NCBI GenBank assembly: GCA_002324875.1
Contig: NTJG01000013.1
Coordinates: forward strand, 35,720 to 99,719
Direction: 5' to 3'
Origin: Lysobacteraceae bacterium NML93-0793
GTDB lineage: Bacteria > Pseudomonadota > Gammaproteobacteria > Xanthomonadales > Xanthomonadaceae
DNA: 64,000 bases
Shown here: positions 30,121 to 38,807 of the stretch, piece after piece
How the letters are laid out: every line of letters begins with the position of its first letter
How positions within the stretch are numbered: position 1 is the first letter of the stretch
Program-made: the position numbers and the translations under genes
The notes under the pieces: generated by a model
Told to the model about the DNA's origin: nothing
Databases searched by the model: none
Seen by the model: the letters and a program-made list of their open reading frames with translations, nothing else

Positions 30121-30790
30121 ATGGAACACGACGACCTGAAAGCCGCCTGGCAATCGCTGGAAGCACACATGGCGCGCAGCGAGCGAATGCAACTGGCCTT
30201 GCTACGTGAAACCCGCATGACCCGTGTGCGCGAACACCTGCGAATGCTCAAGCTCGGCCACTGGCTGCAGAGCGCACTCGGCCTGGGACTGATTGCGCTC
30301 GGCGCAGCCTTCTGGACGCGAAATGCCGGCATTCCCGGGCTACTCGCCGCCGTCTCGCACTGCACGCCTTCGGCGTGCTCAGTATCCTCGGCGCCACGCT
30401 GACGCTGACGCTGGTGCTGGCAGCGCGCGTCGCCTACAGCGCGCCGGTGCTGGTGATCCAGCGCCAGCTCGCCGCGCTGCTACGCGCCTATGCGTTGAAC
30501 TCGACGGTCTGCGGCCTGCCGTGGTGGATTATGTGGCTACCGGTCGTCGTCGCCTTCGCCGGCCTGGGCGATGTGCCGCACGGTGCCGGCACCCCGGCTC
30601 GGATCACCTGGAGTCTGGCCATCAGCGCGGTCGGCCTTGCTGTCACCTGGCGCTACGGCCATCGCCATCGCCATCGCCAGCGACCGCTGTACAAGGGCGC
30701 CGAGGGGCCCTCGGCTGCGGTGACGGCGCGGACGGCATCCGTCGTAGCCAGCGTGTCCCTGCGGAAATGGCGGAGTTCGAAGCGCGCTGA
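30121..30790 (+). pseudogene. Membrane anti-sigma-like gene broken by two frameshifts
   Basis: Three consecutive pieces lie in three frames. Piece 1 is MEHDDLKAAWQSLEAHMARS to GAAFWTRNAGIPGLLAAV. Piece 2 continues (from about 30360) as LHAFGVLSILGATLTLTLVL, VIQRQLAALLRAYALNSTVC and GLPWWIMWLPVVVAFAG. Piece 3 gives the C-terminus GADGIRRSQRVPAEMAEFEA, with a stop at 30790. Put together they form a soluble helical N-terminus, four membrane helices and a conserved tail, as in proteins encoded beside this sigma type in xanthomonads. Each shift equals loss of one base (or gain of two), at about 30350-30362 and about 30680-30720. Assembly error cannot be excluded. Confidence 0.85.
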
Positions 30791-30812
30791 CAGCAGCAAC
30801 GCGCTGCGCCGA

Positions 30813-31136
30813 TCAATCAAGCTTCAAACGGATCGGTCCGATGCGTCGAGCGAACACGTTGTAGAGCCAAGCGATCAGCGCGCCGAGAAGGCCACCGCCA
30901 AGCGCGCTCAGTATCGGGTACCCGATGAACACGTAGACCGGCGGCATCGAATCGAATGACAAGGTCACTGGCCCCGCCAGTGCCACCTGGGTGACGGGCC
31001 CAGTGGCGAGAAGCACACCAGCTGCGGTCACGGCGCTGGCAAAGGCGCCAAGCACAAAATAGATCGCCGCCAGCATTCTGGCGACGCTCGCGACCGACAG
31101 TGACGTCAGCCTTGTGTTTGCAGCTGCATTCCGCAT
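30813..31136 (-). CDS. Small membrane protein
   Basis: A 107-residue protein with two hydrophobic hairpins: ARMLAAIYFVLGAFASAVTA and GYPILSALGGGLLGALIAWL. The ending YNVFARRIGPIRLKLD resembles a group of small DUF3566-like membrane proteins in bacteria and archaea. The ATG at 31136 has an excellent ribosome binding site (AAGGAAGG, 8 bp upstream); the longer open frame is non-coding upstream. It is convergent with, and about 20 bp from, the broken anti-sigma gene. Function unknown. Confidence 0.8.
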   Translation of the reverse strand: MRNAAANTRLTSLSVASVARMLAAIYFVLGAFASAVTAAGVLLATGPVTQVALAGPVTLSFDSMPPVYVFIGYPILSALGGGLLGALIAWLYNVFARRIGPIRLKLD

Positions 31137-31162
31137 TGGAGAACCTTCCTTGGACAACCCGA

Positions 31163-31630
31163 TTATAAGGCCGTACCCGCCTCGGCCCCACCGCGCTGCA
31201 GCGGATCGGGCAGCGGGTCGGCGGCATCGACGAACGACAGCGACACCGAATTGAGGCAATGCCGTTCGTAGGTCGGCGCCGGGCCGTCGGGAAAGATGTG
31301 GCCGAGGTGGCTGCCGCAGCGCGCGCAGACTTCCTCCACGCGGATCATGCCGTGGCTGGTGTCGCGCACCCGGCCGATGTGCGCTTCGTCGTAGGGCGCG
31401 AAGAAGCTCGGCCAGCCCGTGCCGGAATCGAACTTCGCGCTGGAGCGGAACAGCGGCAGCCCGCACAGCCGGCAGCAGTACGTGCCCTCGCGCTTGTTGT
31501 CGAGGAACACGCCGCAGAACGGCGCTTCCGTGCCGTGCTGCAGCAGCACGCGGCGCTCGTCGGCAGACAGGCCGGCTTCCAGCGCGGCGCGCTGTTCGGG
31601 GGTGGGCGGCGTGAGATCGAAACGGGACAT
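31163..31630 (-). CDS. msrB: Peptide methionine-R-sulfoxide reductase
   Basis: A 155-residue MsrB. Motifs: FCGVFLDNKREGTYCCRLCG, SSAKFDSGTGWPSFFAP, DTSHGMIRVEEVCARCGSHL and ERHCLNSVSLSF, with the catalytic Cys in HCLNS and four zinc Cys in two C-x-x-C pairs. Start ATG at 31630 with AGGA upstream; a second ATG lies two codons earlier. The C-terminal tail (DPLQRGGAEAGTAL) is poorly conserved. It repairs oxidised methionine in the cytosol. Confidence 0.96.
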   Translation of the reverse strand: MSRFDLTPPTPEQRAALEAGLSADERRVLLQHGTEAPFCGVFLDNKREGTYCCRLCGLPLFRSSAKFDSGTGWPSFFAPYDEAHIGRVRDTSHGMIRVEEVCARCGSHLGHIFPDGPAPTYERHCLNSVSLSFVDAADPLPDPLQRGGAEAGTAL

Positions 31631-31857
31631 GGGCATCCTGGCGGCGGCGCCGCGGCGAGCGTGGAACTCCACAGATGGCGGCAAGCCTGCCGCGTCTCAA
31701 GCCGGGCGCGCGTGAACCCGTACACGCGTACGCGCAACGCCCCCGTGTTGCCAGCCCGTAATCAGCGCGAGTTGTCACGTTGCAGGAGCGCGCTCACTCG
31801 TGAACGCGCCCCCTGCCGCGTTCGCCTCGTTCCCTCCCTGCGCTGCTCGTGACGATC

Positions 31858-32661
31858 TCAGGCGCCGTTCGGCCGCGCCACTTCGATCCACGTCGGCGCG
31901 TGATCGCTGGCCTTGTCTTCCAGCCGTACCCAGCGATCCACTCCCGCAGCCCGGACGGTCTTCGCAAGCACCGGATTGGCCAGCAAATGATCGATGCGCA
32001 GTCCGCGGTCGCGCTGCGCATGCTGACGGAAGTAGTCCCAGAACGTGTAGACCGTGTCCTCCCCGAACACGTCGCGCAGCGTATCGGTCCAGCCCTGCGC
32101 CAGCAGCGCCTCGAAGGCGGTGCGCACCTCCGGCTGGATCAGCGCATCCTTGCGCCAGGCCTTGGCGTCGTACACATCCGCATCGGTGGGAATCACGTTG
32201 AAATCGCCCATCAGCAGCGCCGGATGCGGCAGATCCACCAGCGTCTTCGCATGCCGCTGCAGGCGCGCCATCCACGCCAGCTTGTAGTCGAACTTCGGCC
32301 CCGGCTGCGGGTTGCCGTTGGGCAGATACAGCGCTCCGACGATGACGCCGTGGACCGCCGCTTCGATGTAGCGCGCCTGGTCGTCCTTCGCATCGCCCGG
32401 CAATCCGCGCCGGCTTTCCACCGGCACCGCGCCGCGGCCGAGCAGCGCCACGCCGTTCCACGCGCGCTGGCCCTGCCAGATCGCACAGTAGCCTGCCGCC
32501 TCCAGCGCCTCCACCGGAAATGCGTCGTCGGTGGCCTTGAGCTCCTGCAGCGCGACGACATCCGGCCTCGATTCCGCCAGCCACGCCAGCAGGTTCGGCA
32601 GCCGCGTCGTGATTCCGTTGACGTTGAAGGTGGCGAGTTTCAGAGTGTTCCGGCGGCTCAT
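31858..32661 (-). CDS. xthA: Exodeoxyribonuclease III
   Basis: A 267-residue EEP-family nuclease. The sequence LKLATFNVNGITTRLPNLLA carries the catalytic Asn, VVALQELKATDDAFP the metal Glu, GDFNVIPTDADVYD the Asp/Asn pair, RGLRIDHLLAN the next Asp and EDKASDHAPTWIEV the final Asp-His. All catalytic positions are present. The start MSRRNTLK at 32661 is preferred to an ATG seven codons earlier. It repairs abasic sites and degrades 3' ends of duplex DNA. Confidence 0.95.
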   Translation of the reverse strand: MSRRNTLKLATFNVNGITTRLPNLLAWLAESRPDVVALQELKATDDAFPVEALEAAGYCAIWQGQRAWNGVALLGRGAVPVESRRGLPGDAKDDQARYIEAAVHGVIVGALYLPNGNPQPGPKFDYKLAWMARLQRHAKTLVDLPHPALLMGDFNVIPTDADVYDAKAWRKDALIQPEVRTAFEALLAQGWTDTLRDVFGEDTVYTFWDYFRQHAQRDRGLRIDHLLANPVLAKTVRAAGVDRWVRLEDKASDHAPTWIEVARPNGA

Positions 32662-32837
32662 GGTGGGCTCCATCACGAACACGCGACGCTAGCCCGTCGC
32701 CCGCCGCGTGCGGATGAAAACCGCCGGTCTGTCGCGCGAACTTTCCCGGCGCCACCGCCGTCGCGCGCCGCACGTTGCTGCGGGCGCGGCAGCGGAGCGC
32801 GACCACTGCCGCGCCCTGCAGAACTGGGCGCTGCTCG

Positions 32838-33221
32838 TCAATGGATCATGAAGTCGTAACGACCGCCCACCGGGTGATCGTCGCCACCCACGACACGCCA
32901 TTCCACCTGGTAATCGCCTTGCGACAACGCCTGCGCGGGAACAGCGTGAAGGGTTCGGTTCTCGTTGCTGTGGGTGACCGTGATGTTCTCGACCGGCGTC
33001 AGCGTTCGATCACCATTGATCCTGCTCACGGTGACGCGCGAGGCACCCGGTTGCACAGCCCCGTCGAACGTCAGCTCGATGTGGTGGAACGCCGACACGT
33101 GGCTGTCTGCTGCGGGCGTCGAGGACACCAGGGTGACATGGGCGGACGCACCGCCCGCGACGACGAGACCGGCAGCAAGCACCAGGCCCTGCAGCGCGTG
33201 ACGCAACAATGAAACAGGCAT
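32838..33221 (-). CDS. copC: Copper resistance protein CopC
   Basis: A 127-residue periplasmic copper carrier. The signal peptide ends GGASA, so the mature protein begins with His (HVTLVSSTPAADSHV), as needed for the Cu(II) site. It has the cupredoxin-like sandwich and the C-terminal motif WRVVGGDDHPVGGRYDFMI. The Met-rich Cu(I) loop seen in Pseudomonas CopC is absent. It is the last gene of the copLABC operon; no copD follows. Confidence 0.93.
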   Translation of the reverse strand: MPVSLLRHALQGLVLAAGLVVAGGASAHVTLVSSTPAADSHVSAFHHIELTFDGAVQPGASRVTVSRINGDRTLTPVENITVTHSNENRTLHAVPAQALSQGDYQVEWRVVGGDDHPVGGRYDFMIH

Positions 33222-33271
33222 GAAACACCGTCCTTTGATCGTGAATGGAACGACTGGAAAGCAGCTTGGCA

Positions 33272-34870
33272 TCAGAACCACAGGCGCACACCGGCCACCA
33301 GGCGCGTGTCGCGCGCGTGTCCGCCGGCCGCCAGCGCATAGTCGGCAGTCGCGCCGAATCGCCGCTCATGCACGACGCCGACATAGGGTGCGAAGCGACG
33401 GCTCAGTTCGTACCGTAGCCGGAGGCCGCTCTCGATCTTGCCGAGTCCGGAGCCGATGCCGACATCGGGTTCGTTCTCGAGCGCGGCCACCGCCTCGACC
33501 TGCGGCTGCAGGATCAGGCGGTTGGTGATGCGGATGTCGTACTCGGCCTCGGTCTTCAGCTGCACCTGTCCGCCGCTGCCGACGTAGGCGGTGGCCGAGA
33601 CCTCGAGAAAATGCGGTGCCATGCCCTGCACGCCGAAAGCGGCCCAGCGACGCGAGTACGGCTGCATGTCCTGGCGTATTCCCACCACCACATCCCACCA
33701 GGGCAGAACGCTGCGGCCGTACAGCAGCTCGATGTCCGCCGAACCGGTACGTCCCCCGTCGCGCTCGCCCTCGCTGCGCAGCCAGAGCCGGTCGAGGTCG
33801 GTACCGAGCCATGCCACGGCCTCCCACGCCTGTCCGGTGCCGTGGGCCGCATCCCAGGCTTCGATCCGGTCGAACACCACCATGGAATTGACCGGTGACG
33901 CATGCTCCATCGAGTGATGGTGGAGCGCCGGGAAGGCCGCTGCGAAATCGGCTTCGGTCGGCATCGGGATCGGCGTGCGTGGCGCGCGGGGTGCAGGCAT
34001 GCGGCAATGCCCCATTGCCGCGTGTTCCGGTGTGCAGCCGGCGGACGCTGCAGGCGCGTCGTGGCCATGCGATCCGGTCGGTGCCTCCGGCAGCGTGCAG
34101 TGCCCCATCGCCGCATGCTCCGCCGTGCAGCCGGCGGGCGCAGCAGGCGCGCTGTGGTCGTGCGCTCCAGCCGGTGCCTCCGGCAGCGTGCAATGCCCCA
34201 TCGCCGCGTGCTCCGGTGTGCAGCCGGCGGGCGCAGCAGGCACGCTGTGGTCGTGCGCTCCAGCCGGCGCCTCCGGCAGCGTGCAGTGCCCCATCGCTGC
34301 GTGTTCCGGCGTGCAGCCGGCGGGCGCAGCAGGCGCGCCGTGGTCGTGCGCTCGGGCCGGCATCTCCGGCAACGTGCAGTGCCCCATCGCCGCATGCTCC
34401 GGTGTGCAGCTGGCAGGCGCCGCATGTCCGCGGTGAGCGTGCGGTTCGGCGGCTGTCTCCGGCAACGTGCAGTGCCCCATCGCGGCGTGCTCCGGCGTGC
34501 AGCCGGCAGGCGCCGCATGCGCGCCGTGGTCGTGCGACCCGGCAGCTGTCTGCGACAGCGTGCAGTGTCCCATCGCCACGTGTTCTGGAGTACAGCCGGC
34601 GGTCGCAGCAGGCGCGCGGTGGTCGTGCGATCCGGCGGGGGTCTCCGGCAACGTGCAGTGCCCCATCGCTGCATGCTCCGGCGTACAAGCGGCAGGCGCC
34701 GCAGGCGTGCCGCGGTCGTGGGCTCCGGCGGGTGTCTGCGGCAACGCGCAGTGGCCCTTCGCCGCATGTTCCGGTGTGCACGAAGTCGCAGCGGTGGGTG
34801 TTTGCGCCAGCGCCATCGGAGCGATACCGGACGCGACTGCGATCGAAAGTGCGAGAAGGGTGGTCTTCAT
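33272..34870 (-). CDS. copB: CopB outer-membrane copper protein with nine metal-binding repeats
   Basis: 532 residues. A signal peptide (ending MALAQ) is followed by nine tandem units (eight full, one partial; residues 31 to about 290) of 31 residues, built on CTPEHAAMGHC plus a linker with SHDH/AHDH. The C-terminal half is the PcoB/CopB barrel: FDRIEAWDAAHGTGQAWEAV, DLDRLWLRSEGERDGG, LLYGRSVLPWWDVVVGIRQD, ending TRLVAGVRLWF. Usual CopB proteins are about 300-400 aa, so the extra length is the repeats. The start overlaps the copA stop by 4 bp. It probably binds copper in the outer membrane/periplasm. Confidence 0.93.
   Translation of the reverse strand: MKTTLLALSIAVASGIAPMALAQTPTAATSCTPEHAAKGHCALPQTPAGAHDRGTPAAPAACTPEHAAMGHCTLPETPAGSHDHRAPAATAGCTPEHVAMGHCTLSQTAAGSHDHGAHAAPAGCTPEHAAMGHCTLPETAAEPHAHRGHAAPASCTPEHAAMGHCTLPEMPARAHDHGAPAAPAGCTPEHAAMGHCTLPEAPAGAHDHSVPAAPAGCTPEHAAMGHCTLPEAPAGAHDHSAPAAPAGCTAEHAAMGHCTLPEAPTGSHGHDAPAASAGCTPEHAAMGHCRMPAPRAPRTPIPMPTEADFAAAFPALHHHSMEHASPVNSMVVFDRIEAWDAAHGTGQAWEAVAWLGTDLDRLWLRSEGERDGGRTGSADIELLYGRSVLPWWDVVVGIRQDMQPYSRRWAAFGVQGMAPHFLEVSATAYVGSGGQVQLKTEAEYDIRITNRLILQPQVEAVAALENEPDVGIGSGLGKIESGLRLRYELSRRFAPYVGVVHERRFGATADYALAAGGHARDTRLVAGVRLWF
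34000..34780 (-). repeat. 93-bp coding tandem repeat inside copB
   Basis: Eight full units and a partial ninth, each 93 bp (31 codons), encoding C-x3-H-x2-M-x-H-C blocks. Units 6 and 7 (34130-34315 region) are nearly identical, which suggests recent duplication, while units 3 and 4 are the most diverged. Confidence 0.93.
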
Positions 34871-36642
34871 GCCTCGACCCTCACTTCGCGCATCATTCCC
34901 GCTTCCATGTGGTAGAGCAGATGGCAGTGGAAGGCCCAGCGGCCCAGCGCATCGGCGCGCACCCGGAAGCTGCGTTTGCTGCCCGGAGGCATGTCCACGG
35001 TGTGTTTGCGCACCATGAAGTTCCCGTCCGCATCCTCAACATCGCTCCACATGCCGTGCAGGTGGATGGGGTGCGCCATCATCGTGTCGTTGACCAGCAC
35101 GATGCGCATGCGCTCGCCATAGTTCAGGCGCAGGGGCTCGGCGCTGGCGAACGGGATACCGTCGAACGACCAGGCGAATTTCTCCATGTGCCCGGTGAGG
35201 TGCAGCTCGACCTCGCGTCCGGGCTCGCGGCCGTCCTCGTCCTCGGCCACGCTGTGCAGGTCCCCGTAGGTCAGCACGCGCCGGCCATTGCCGCGCAGGC
35301 CGATGCCGGAATCGTCGAGGCGGTGGGTCGGCGTCATCGTCTGCATGTCCACCAGCGGGTTGCGCGATTCGCTGGCCGGATGCCGCAGCATGCCGCCACC
35401 ATGCGCGCCGTGGCCGCCGTGATCACCATGGCCGGCATGTGCGTCGTGGCCGGCGGGCACCGAATGCGCGGCGTGTGCGCCATGCCCCCCGTGCCCCATG
35501 TCGTCCATGGTCAGCAGCGGGCGCGGGTCGTTCGCCGGCACCGGCGCTTCCAGCCCGGCCCGCACGGCCAACGTGCCGCGGGCATGGCCGGTGCGGCCCA
35601 TGTCCTGCGCGTAGATGGTGTAAGCGTCCTGCCCTGAGGGTTCGACGATCACGTCGAAGGTCTCTGCCACCGCGATGCGGAACTCGTCCACGCTCACCGG
35701 ATGCACCGGCAGGCCGTCGGCCGCGACCACCGTCATCTTCAGCCCCGGAATGCGCACGTCGAAGTAGCTCATCGCCGAGCCGTTGATGAAGCGCAGCAGC
35801 ACCTTCTCGCCGCTGCGGAACAGGCCGGTCCAATTGCCCGCAGGCGTGGTGCCGTTGATCAGGTACGTATAGGTGTGTGCATTGACGTCCGAGAGATCGG
35901 TGGGCGTCATCCGCATCTGGCCCCAGGCTCTGCGATCGGCCACCGTCGCGCGCAAGCCGTCGCGGCGCACGTCGCGGACGAAATCGCCCACCGTCGGCTT
36001 GTAGTAGTTGTCGTACTCGGCGTACTGCTTGAGCCGGCGGAACAGGCGGCCGGGATCAAGATCGGTCCAGTCCGAAAGCAGCACCACGTGCTCGCGATCC
36101 CAGCGGTAGGGCAAGGGCTCGATCGGATCGACGATCAGCGCGCCGTACAGGCCCGCCTGTTCCTGGAACAGTGAATGGCTGTGATACCAGTACGTCCCCG
36201 ACTGGTTCAGCGTGAAGCGGTACTGGTAGGTCTCACCCGGGTGGATGCCGTTGAAGCTCAGGCCGGGCACGCCGTCCATGTTGGCCGGCAGGATGATGCC
36301 GTGCCAGTGCAACGAGGTCATCGCGTCGGGCAGCCGGTTGGCCACGCGCAGGGTCACGGTATCGCCCTGCCGCCAGCGCAGGATCGGCGCGGGCAGACTG
36401 CCGTTGACCGTCATCGCGGGCCGCACGCGGCCGGTGAAGTTGACCGGCGACGCGCCGATGGACAGATCGAACTCGGTACCGCGCAGCACCTGCGGCCCCA
36501 GACGCGCGTCATTGTCGGCCGCAATCGCAGGCAGGCGCAGGCCCGCCGTTCCGAGGGCCAACCCACCGAGGGCCAGCCCCTGGACGAAACGGCGGCGCGA
36601 CTGCAGCGCGCCGTGCGCCCGCTCGAAGGAATCGTGATTCAT
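34867..36642 (-). CDS. copA: Multicopper oxidase CopA
   Basis: A 591-residue periplasmic oxidase exported by Tat (SRRRFVQGLALGGLALG). The copper motifs are complete: HWHG and HSHSLFQEQ near the N-terminus, then HPIHLHGMW and HCHLLYHMEAGMM at the C-terminus. A His/Gly/Met-rich insert (MGHGGHGAHAAHSVP, then AGHGDHGGHGAHGGGM) lies at about residues 370-405, where CopA proteins carry extra copper sites. AGGAG precedes the ATG at 36642. It oxidises Cu(I) to the less toxic Cu(II). Second gene of the operon; its stop overlaps copB. Confidence 0.96.
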   Translation of the reverse strand: MNHDSFERAHGALQSRRRFVQGLALGGLALGTAGLRLPAIAADNDARLGPQVLRGTEFDLSIGASPVNFTGRVRPAMTVNGSLPAPILRWRQGDTVTLRVANRLPDAMTSLHWHGIILPANMDGVPGLSFNGIHPGETYQYRFTLNQSGTYWYHSHSLFQEQAGLYGALIVDPIEPLPYRWDREHVVLLSDWTDLDPGRLFRRLKQYAEYDNYYKPTVGDFVRDVRRDGLRATVADRRAWGQMRMTPTDLSDVNAHTYTYLINGTTPAGNWTGLFRSGEKVLLRFINGSAMSYFDVRIPGLKMTVVAADGLPVHPVSVDEFRIAVAETFDVIVEPSGQDAYTIYAQDMGRTGHARGTLAVRAGLEAPVPANDPRPLLTMDDMGHGGHGAHAAHSVPAGHDAHAGHGDHGGHGAHGGGMLRHPASESRNPLVDMQTMTPTHRLDDSGIGLRGNGRRVLTYGDLHSVAEDEDGREPGREVELHLTGHMEKFAWSFDGIPFASAEPLRLNYGERMRIVLVNDTMMAHPIHLHGMWSDVEDADGNFMVRKHTVDMPPGSKRSFRVRADALGRWAFHCHLLYHMEAGMMREVRVEA

Positions 36643-36758
36643 ATGCACTCCTGACGCTGCGCTGTGCGCAGCGATTCTGATGGCGTTCGGGACACCGCGA
36701 ACATGGATGTCCTGCGGAAGGTCCCGGCAACGCTGCGCATCCGCGCAGCACCACGTCG

Positions 36759-37163
36759 TCAGGCGGAGATCGGGGGGCGCAACAGGAGATGCGGCCGCGT
36801 AGTGGCCGGCGCCACAGGCCCGGCCACCGGCACGGTGGACGCGGACGGCATCACCGCCACGCCATCGGTCGCCGCCACCAGCCCCTGGAAATGCTGCATA
36901 CACAGTTCGAGGCAGAGGGTGCGACAGTCCTCGTCCTGGTCATCGGCGACCTGCGGAAGCTGTTCCGCGATGGGTTCAACCGGCATCGCACGCCCGGAAT
37001 GGGGGCAATGCGCATCCGTGGCCGGCGATGCGTCCACCGGCGCCTTCGTTGCCTCGACAGCCTGGAGATCCATGCTTGCCACGTGGGCGGACGCCACTGC
37101 CGACGCCATGCCGTTCAACAGCAGCGTCACACAGAGCAGCACATGGAAGAGCGCGTGTTTCAC
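36759..37163 (-). CDS. copL: CopL-like leader/regulatory protein of the copper operon
   Basis: A 134-residue exported protein starting with GTG (VKHALFHVLLCVTLLLNGMA). It is rich in His, Cys and Met: HCPHSGRAMP, then EDCRTLCLELCMQHFQG. The position directly before copA and the composition match CopL of Xanthomonas, which is needed for copper-inducible expression of copAB. The start codon is the only one placed before the signal sequence. Direct homology to CopL is likely but not proven from sequence alone. Confidence 0.72.
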   Translation of the reverse strand: MKHALFHVLLCVTLLLNGMASAVASAHVASMDLQAVEATKAPVDASPATDAHCPHSGRAMPVEPIAEQLPQVADDQDEDCRTLCLELCMQHFQGLVAATDGVAVMPSASTVPVAGPVAPATTRPHLLLRPPISA

Positions 37164-37417
37164 ACGAGGCGGCAGCGGAGGCGGCGCGGACGGGGCACGG
37201 AATAGTACCCCAAGGCACGCACAAGCCGCTCTCTGCGCGCCGCCGCATTCATCTGCAACGCCGGCACTTGCGGACAGGCGTGCATGCGGAACGGACGCCG
37301 ACGACGAAGCGCAGCCCGGATCGTCGGCGCCCACTGCGCGCATCCGAGCCGCGTCATCCCAGGCGCGCTCGCAACGACGTCTGGCGCCGTCAGCCTCGTT
37401 GCCGATTATCATGCGCG

Positions 37418-38326
37418 ATGCCTCAGGACCTTGCCTCAACACTCCGCAGGCGGCTCGGCCTCGCGTCGCCCCCGCCGGTCGCGTTCGAGCGCGGCGCCAT
37501 GACCGCGTTCGACGGCTACACCCGGCGGCGCATCGAATACCGGGGCCTCGAAGGCGACCCCATACCGGCGTTCCTGTTCGCGCCCACCGCGCAGCCCGCC
37601 CGCGGCGGCGTCGTGGTCTTCCACCAGCACAACGGCGAGTTCCACTTCGGCAAGAGCGAAGTCGCCGGCCTCGTGGGCAGCCCGTTCCAGGCCTTCGGCC
37701 CGGCGCTCGCGCGTCGCGGCCTTGCCGTGCTCGCACCCGATGCGCTGACGTTCGAGGATCGCCGCGCCCAAACGTGCGGCGTGGAGCCGCACGATTACGA
37801 CTGGCTGCAGCACTACAGCGCCATGAGCTACCGCCTGCTCGACGGCGACACGCTGATGCGCAAGGGCCTCGACGACGCGCAACGCGCGCTGAGCGTGCTG
37901 ATCGACGCGGCCGGACTCGATACCCGGCGCGTGGGCATCGCCGGTCACTCCTACGGCGGCTACACCGCGCTCTACCACGCCGCGGTCGACCCGCGCTGCC
38001 GCTTCGCCTGCATCAGCGGCGCGGTCTGCAGCTTCGGTACCCGTCGCCGCGAAGAAACCGGCATCACGCTGTTCGAGGCCGTGCCCGGCCTCGCGCAGAT
38101 GATCGACACGCACGACGTGCTGGCCGCGATCGGTCCACGCCCGACGCTGGTCGTCTCGGGCACCGAGGACAAGTACTCGCGCGACGCGGATCAGGTCGTG
38201 GCGAAGGTCGGCGGGGACTTCATCACTGAATTCCGCGTCGAGCGCGGCCATGCGCTCGATCAGGAACGGTTCGATGCGATCGTCGATTGGCTTGTCGGCA
38301 GGGTGGCCGCAGATCACGTGACGTAA
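37418..38326 (+). CDS. Dienelactone-hydrolase-like alpha/beta hydrolase
   Basis: A 302-residue cytosolic hydrolase, beginning MPQDLASTLRRRLG. It has GGVVVFHQHNGEFHFGKSEV in the oxyanion region, nucleophile elbow GIAGHSYGGYTALYHAA, acid loop LVVSGTEDKYSRDADQV and catalytic His in RVERGHALDQERF, so the triad is complete. The pattern fits acetyl-xylan-esterase/dienelactone-hydrolase relatives. The start is chosen at the ATG at 37418, since the frame upstream runs antisense into copL. Its 3' end abuts the cassette island. Confidence 0.88.
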   Translation: MPQDLASTLRRRLGLASPPPVAFERGAMTAFDGYTRRRIEYRGLEGDPIPAFLFAPTAQPARGGVVVFHQHNGEFHFGKSEVAGLVGSPFQAFGPALARRGLAVLAPDALTFEDRRAQTCGVEPHDYDWLQHYSAMSYRLLDGDTLMRKGLDDAQRALSVLIDAAGLDTRRVGIAGHSYGGYTALYHAAVDPRCRFACISGAVCSFGTRRREETGITLFEAVPGLAQMIDTHDVLAAIGPRPTLVVSGTEDKYSRDADQVVAKVGGDFITEFRVERGHALDQERFDAIVDWLVGRVAADHVT

Positions 38327-38344
38327 GTGAACCTGGAACCGTTA

Positions 38345-38743
38345 TCAGATTGTGGCGCATGCGCCATTGAACAGATCATAGATGTCAACGGATTCTCCCT
38401 GCTCAATAGGCTTAGAGATTGAAGTCATTGGGAAAACAAGTACAGAAGTACCTTCAAGTCTCAGCGCAGGGTCACGGCCATACTCGTCCTCTACCGCGAC
38501 CCAGTTCAGGCCCAAGTGCTGGGCCAGCGCGTCCCCGAATGCGATACCAAGGCACTGCAGCTTAAGCGTGTCCTCTGGCTTGACCCAGCCGTTTGAAAGA
38601 ATTGCATCAACAACAGCCAGCTTGCCCTCAACCGTGTCGTACTTGTGCAGGGCCTGAGGCTCGTAGTGATTTCTCACCCAGCCCCGCTTTGCCGCCACAT
38701 CAGAAGAATCTTCCTGATTCAAAGCTTCGATGATCTGATCCAT
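38345..38743 (-). CDS. DUF3806 protein in an integron-type cassette
   Basis: 132 residues, starting MDQIIEALNQEDSSDVAAKR. The core LQCLGIAFGDALAQHLGLNW followed by VAVEDEYGRDPALRLEGT matches DUF3806. Base composition is clearly poorer in GC than the surrounding genes. The ATG lies four bases after the R' box GTTAGGC of the attC site, as in mobile cassettes. Its own attC is missing: only 18 bp separate its stop codon from the neighbouring hydrolase gene. Function unknown; DUF3806 genes are common in cassettes. Confidence 0.85.
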   Translation of the reverse strand: MDQIIEALNQEDSSDVAAKRGWVRNHYEPQALHKYDTVEGKLAVVDAILSNGWVKPEDTLKLQCLGIAFGDALAQHLGLNWVAVEDEYGRDPALRLEGTSVLVFPMTSISKPIEQGESVDIYDLFNGACATI

Positions 38744-38746
38744 AGC

Positions 38747-38806
38747 GCCTAACGCTTGAATTAAGCCGTGCCGCGAAGCGGCATCGGCTTGAATGAATTG
38801 TTAGAT
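38747..38806 (-). other. attC recombination site (59-base element)
   Basis: On the minus strand: R'' ATCTAAC, then AATTCATTCAAGCCG, a central hairpin TGCCGCTTCGCGGCA, then CGGCTTAATTCAAGC and R' GTTAGGC. Both ends fit the consensus (RYYYAAC and GTTRRRY), the two halves pair into an imperfect stem, and the overall length is 60 bp. It closely resembles the attC of aadA cassettes as I remember it. It lies just after the stop of the 38808-39125 gene and just before the next gene's start, exactly as in a cassette array. Confidence 0.93.
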
Positions 38807-38807
38807 C

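Noticed and set aside
34000..34780. Regular DNA repeats suggesting a CRISPR array
   Set aside because: The units are contiguous 93-bp coding repeats without spacers, in the copB frame.
33895..35637. Cys/Arg/Ser-rich open frames on the plus strand
   Set aside because: They are antisense to the copB repeats; the apparent peptide repeats are the reverse of the coding 93-bp units.
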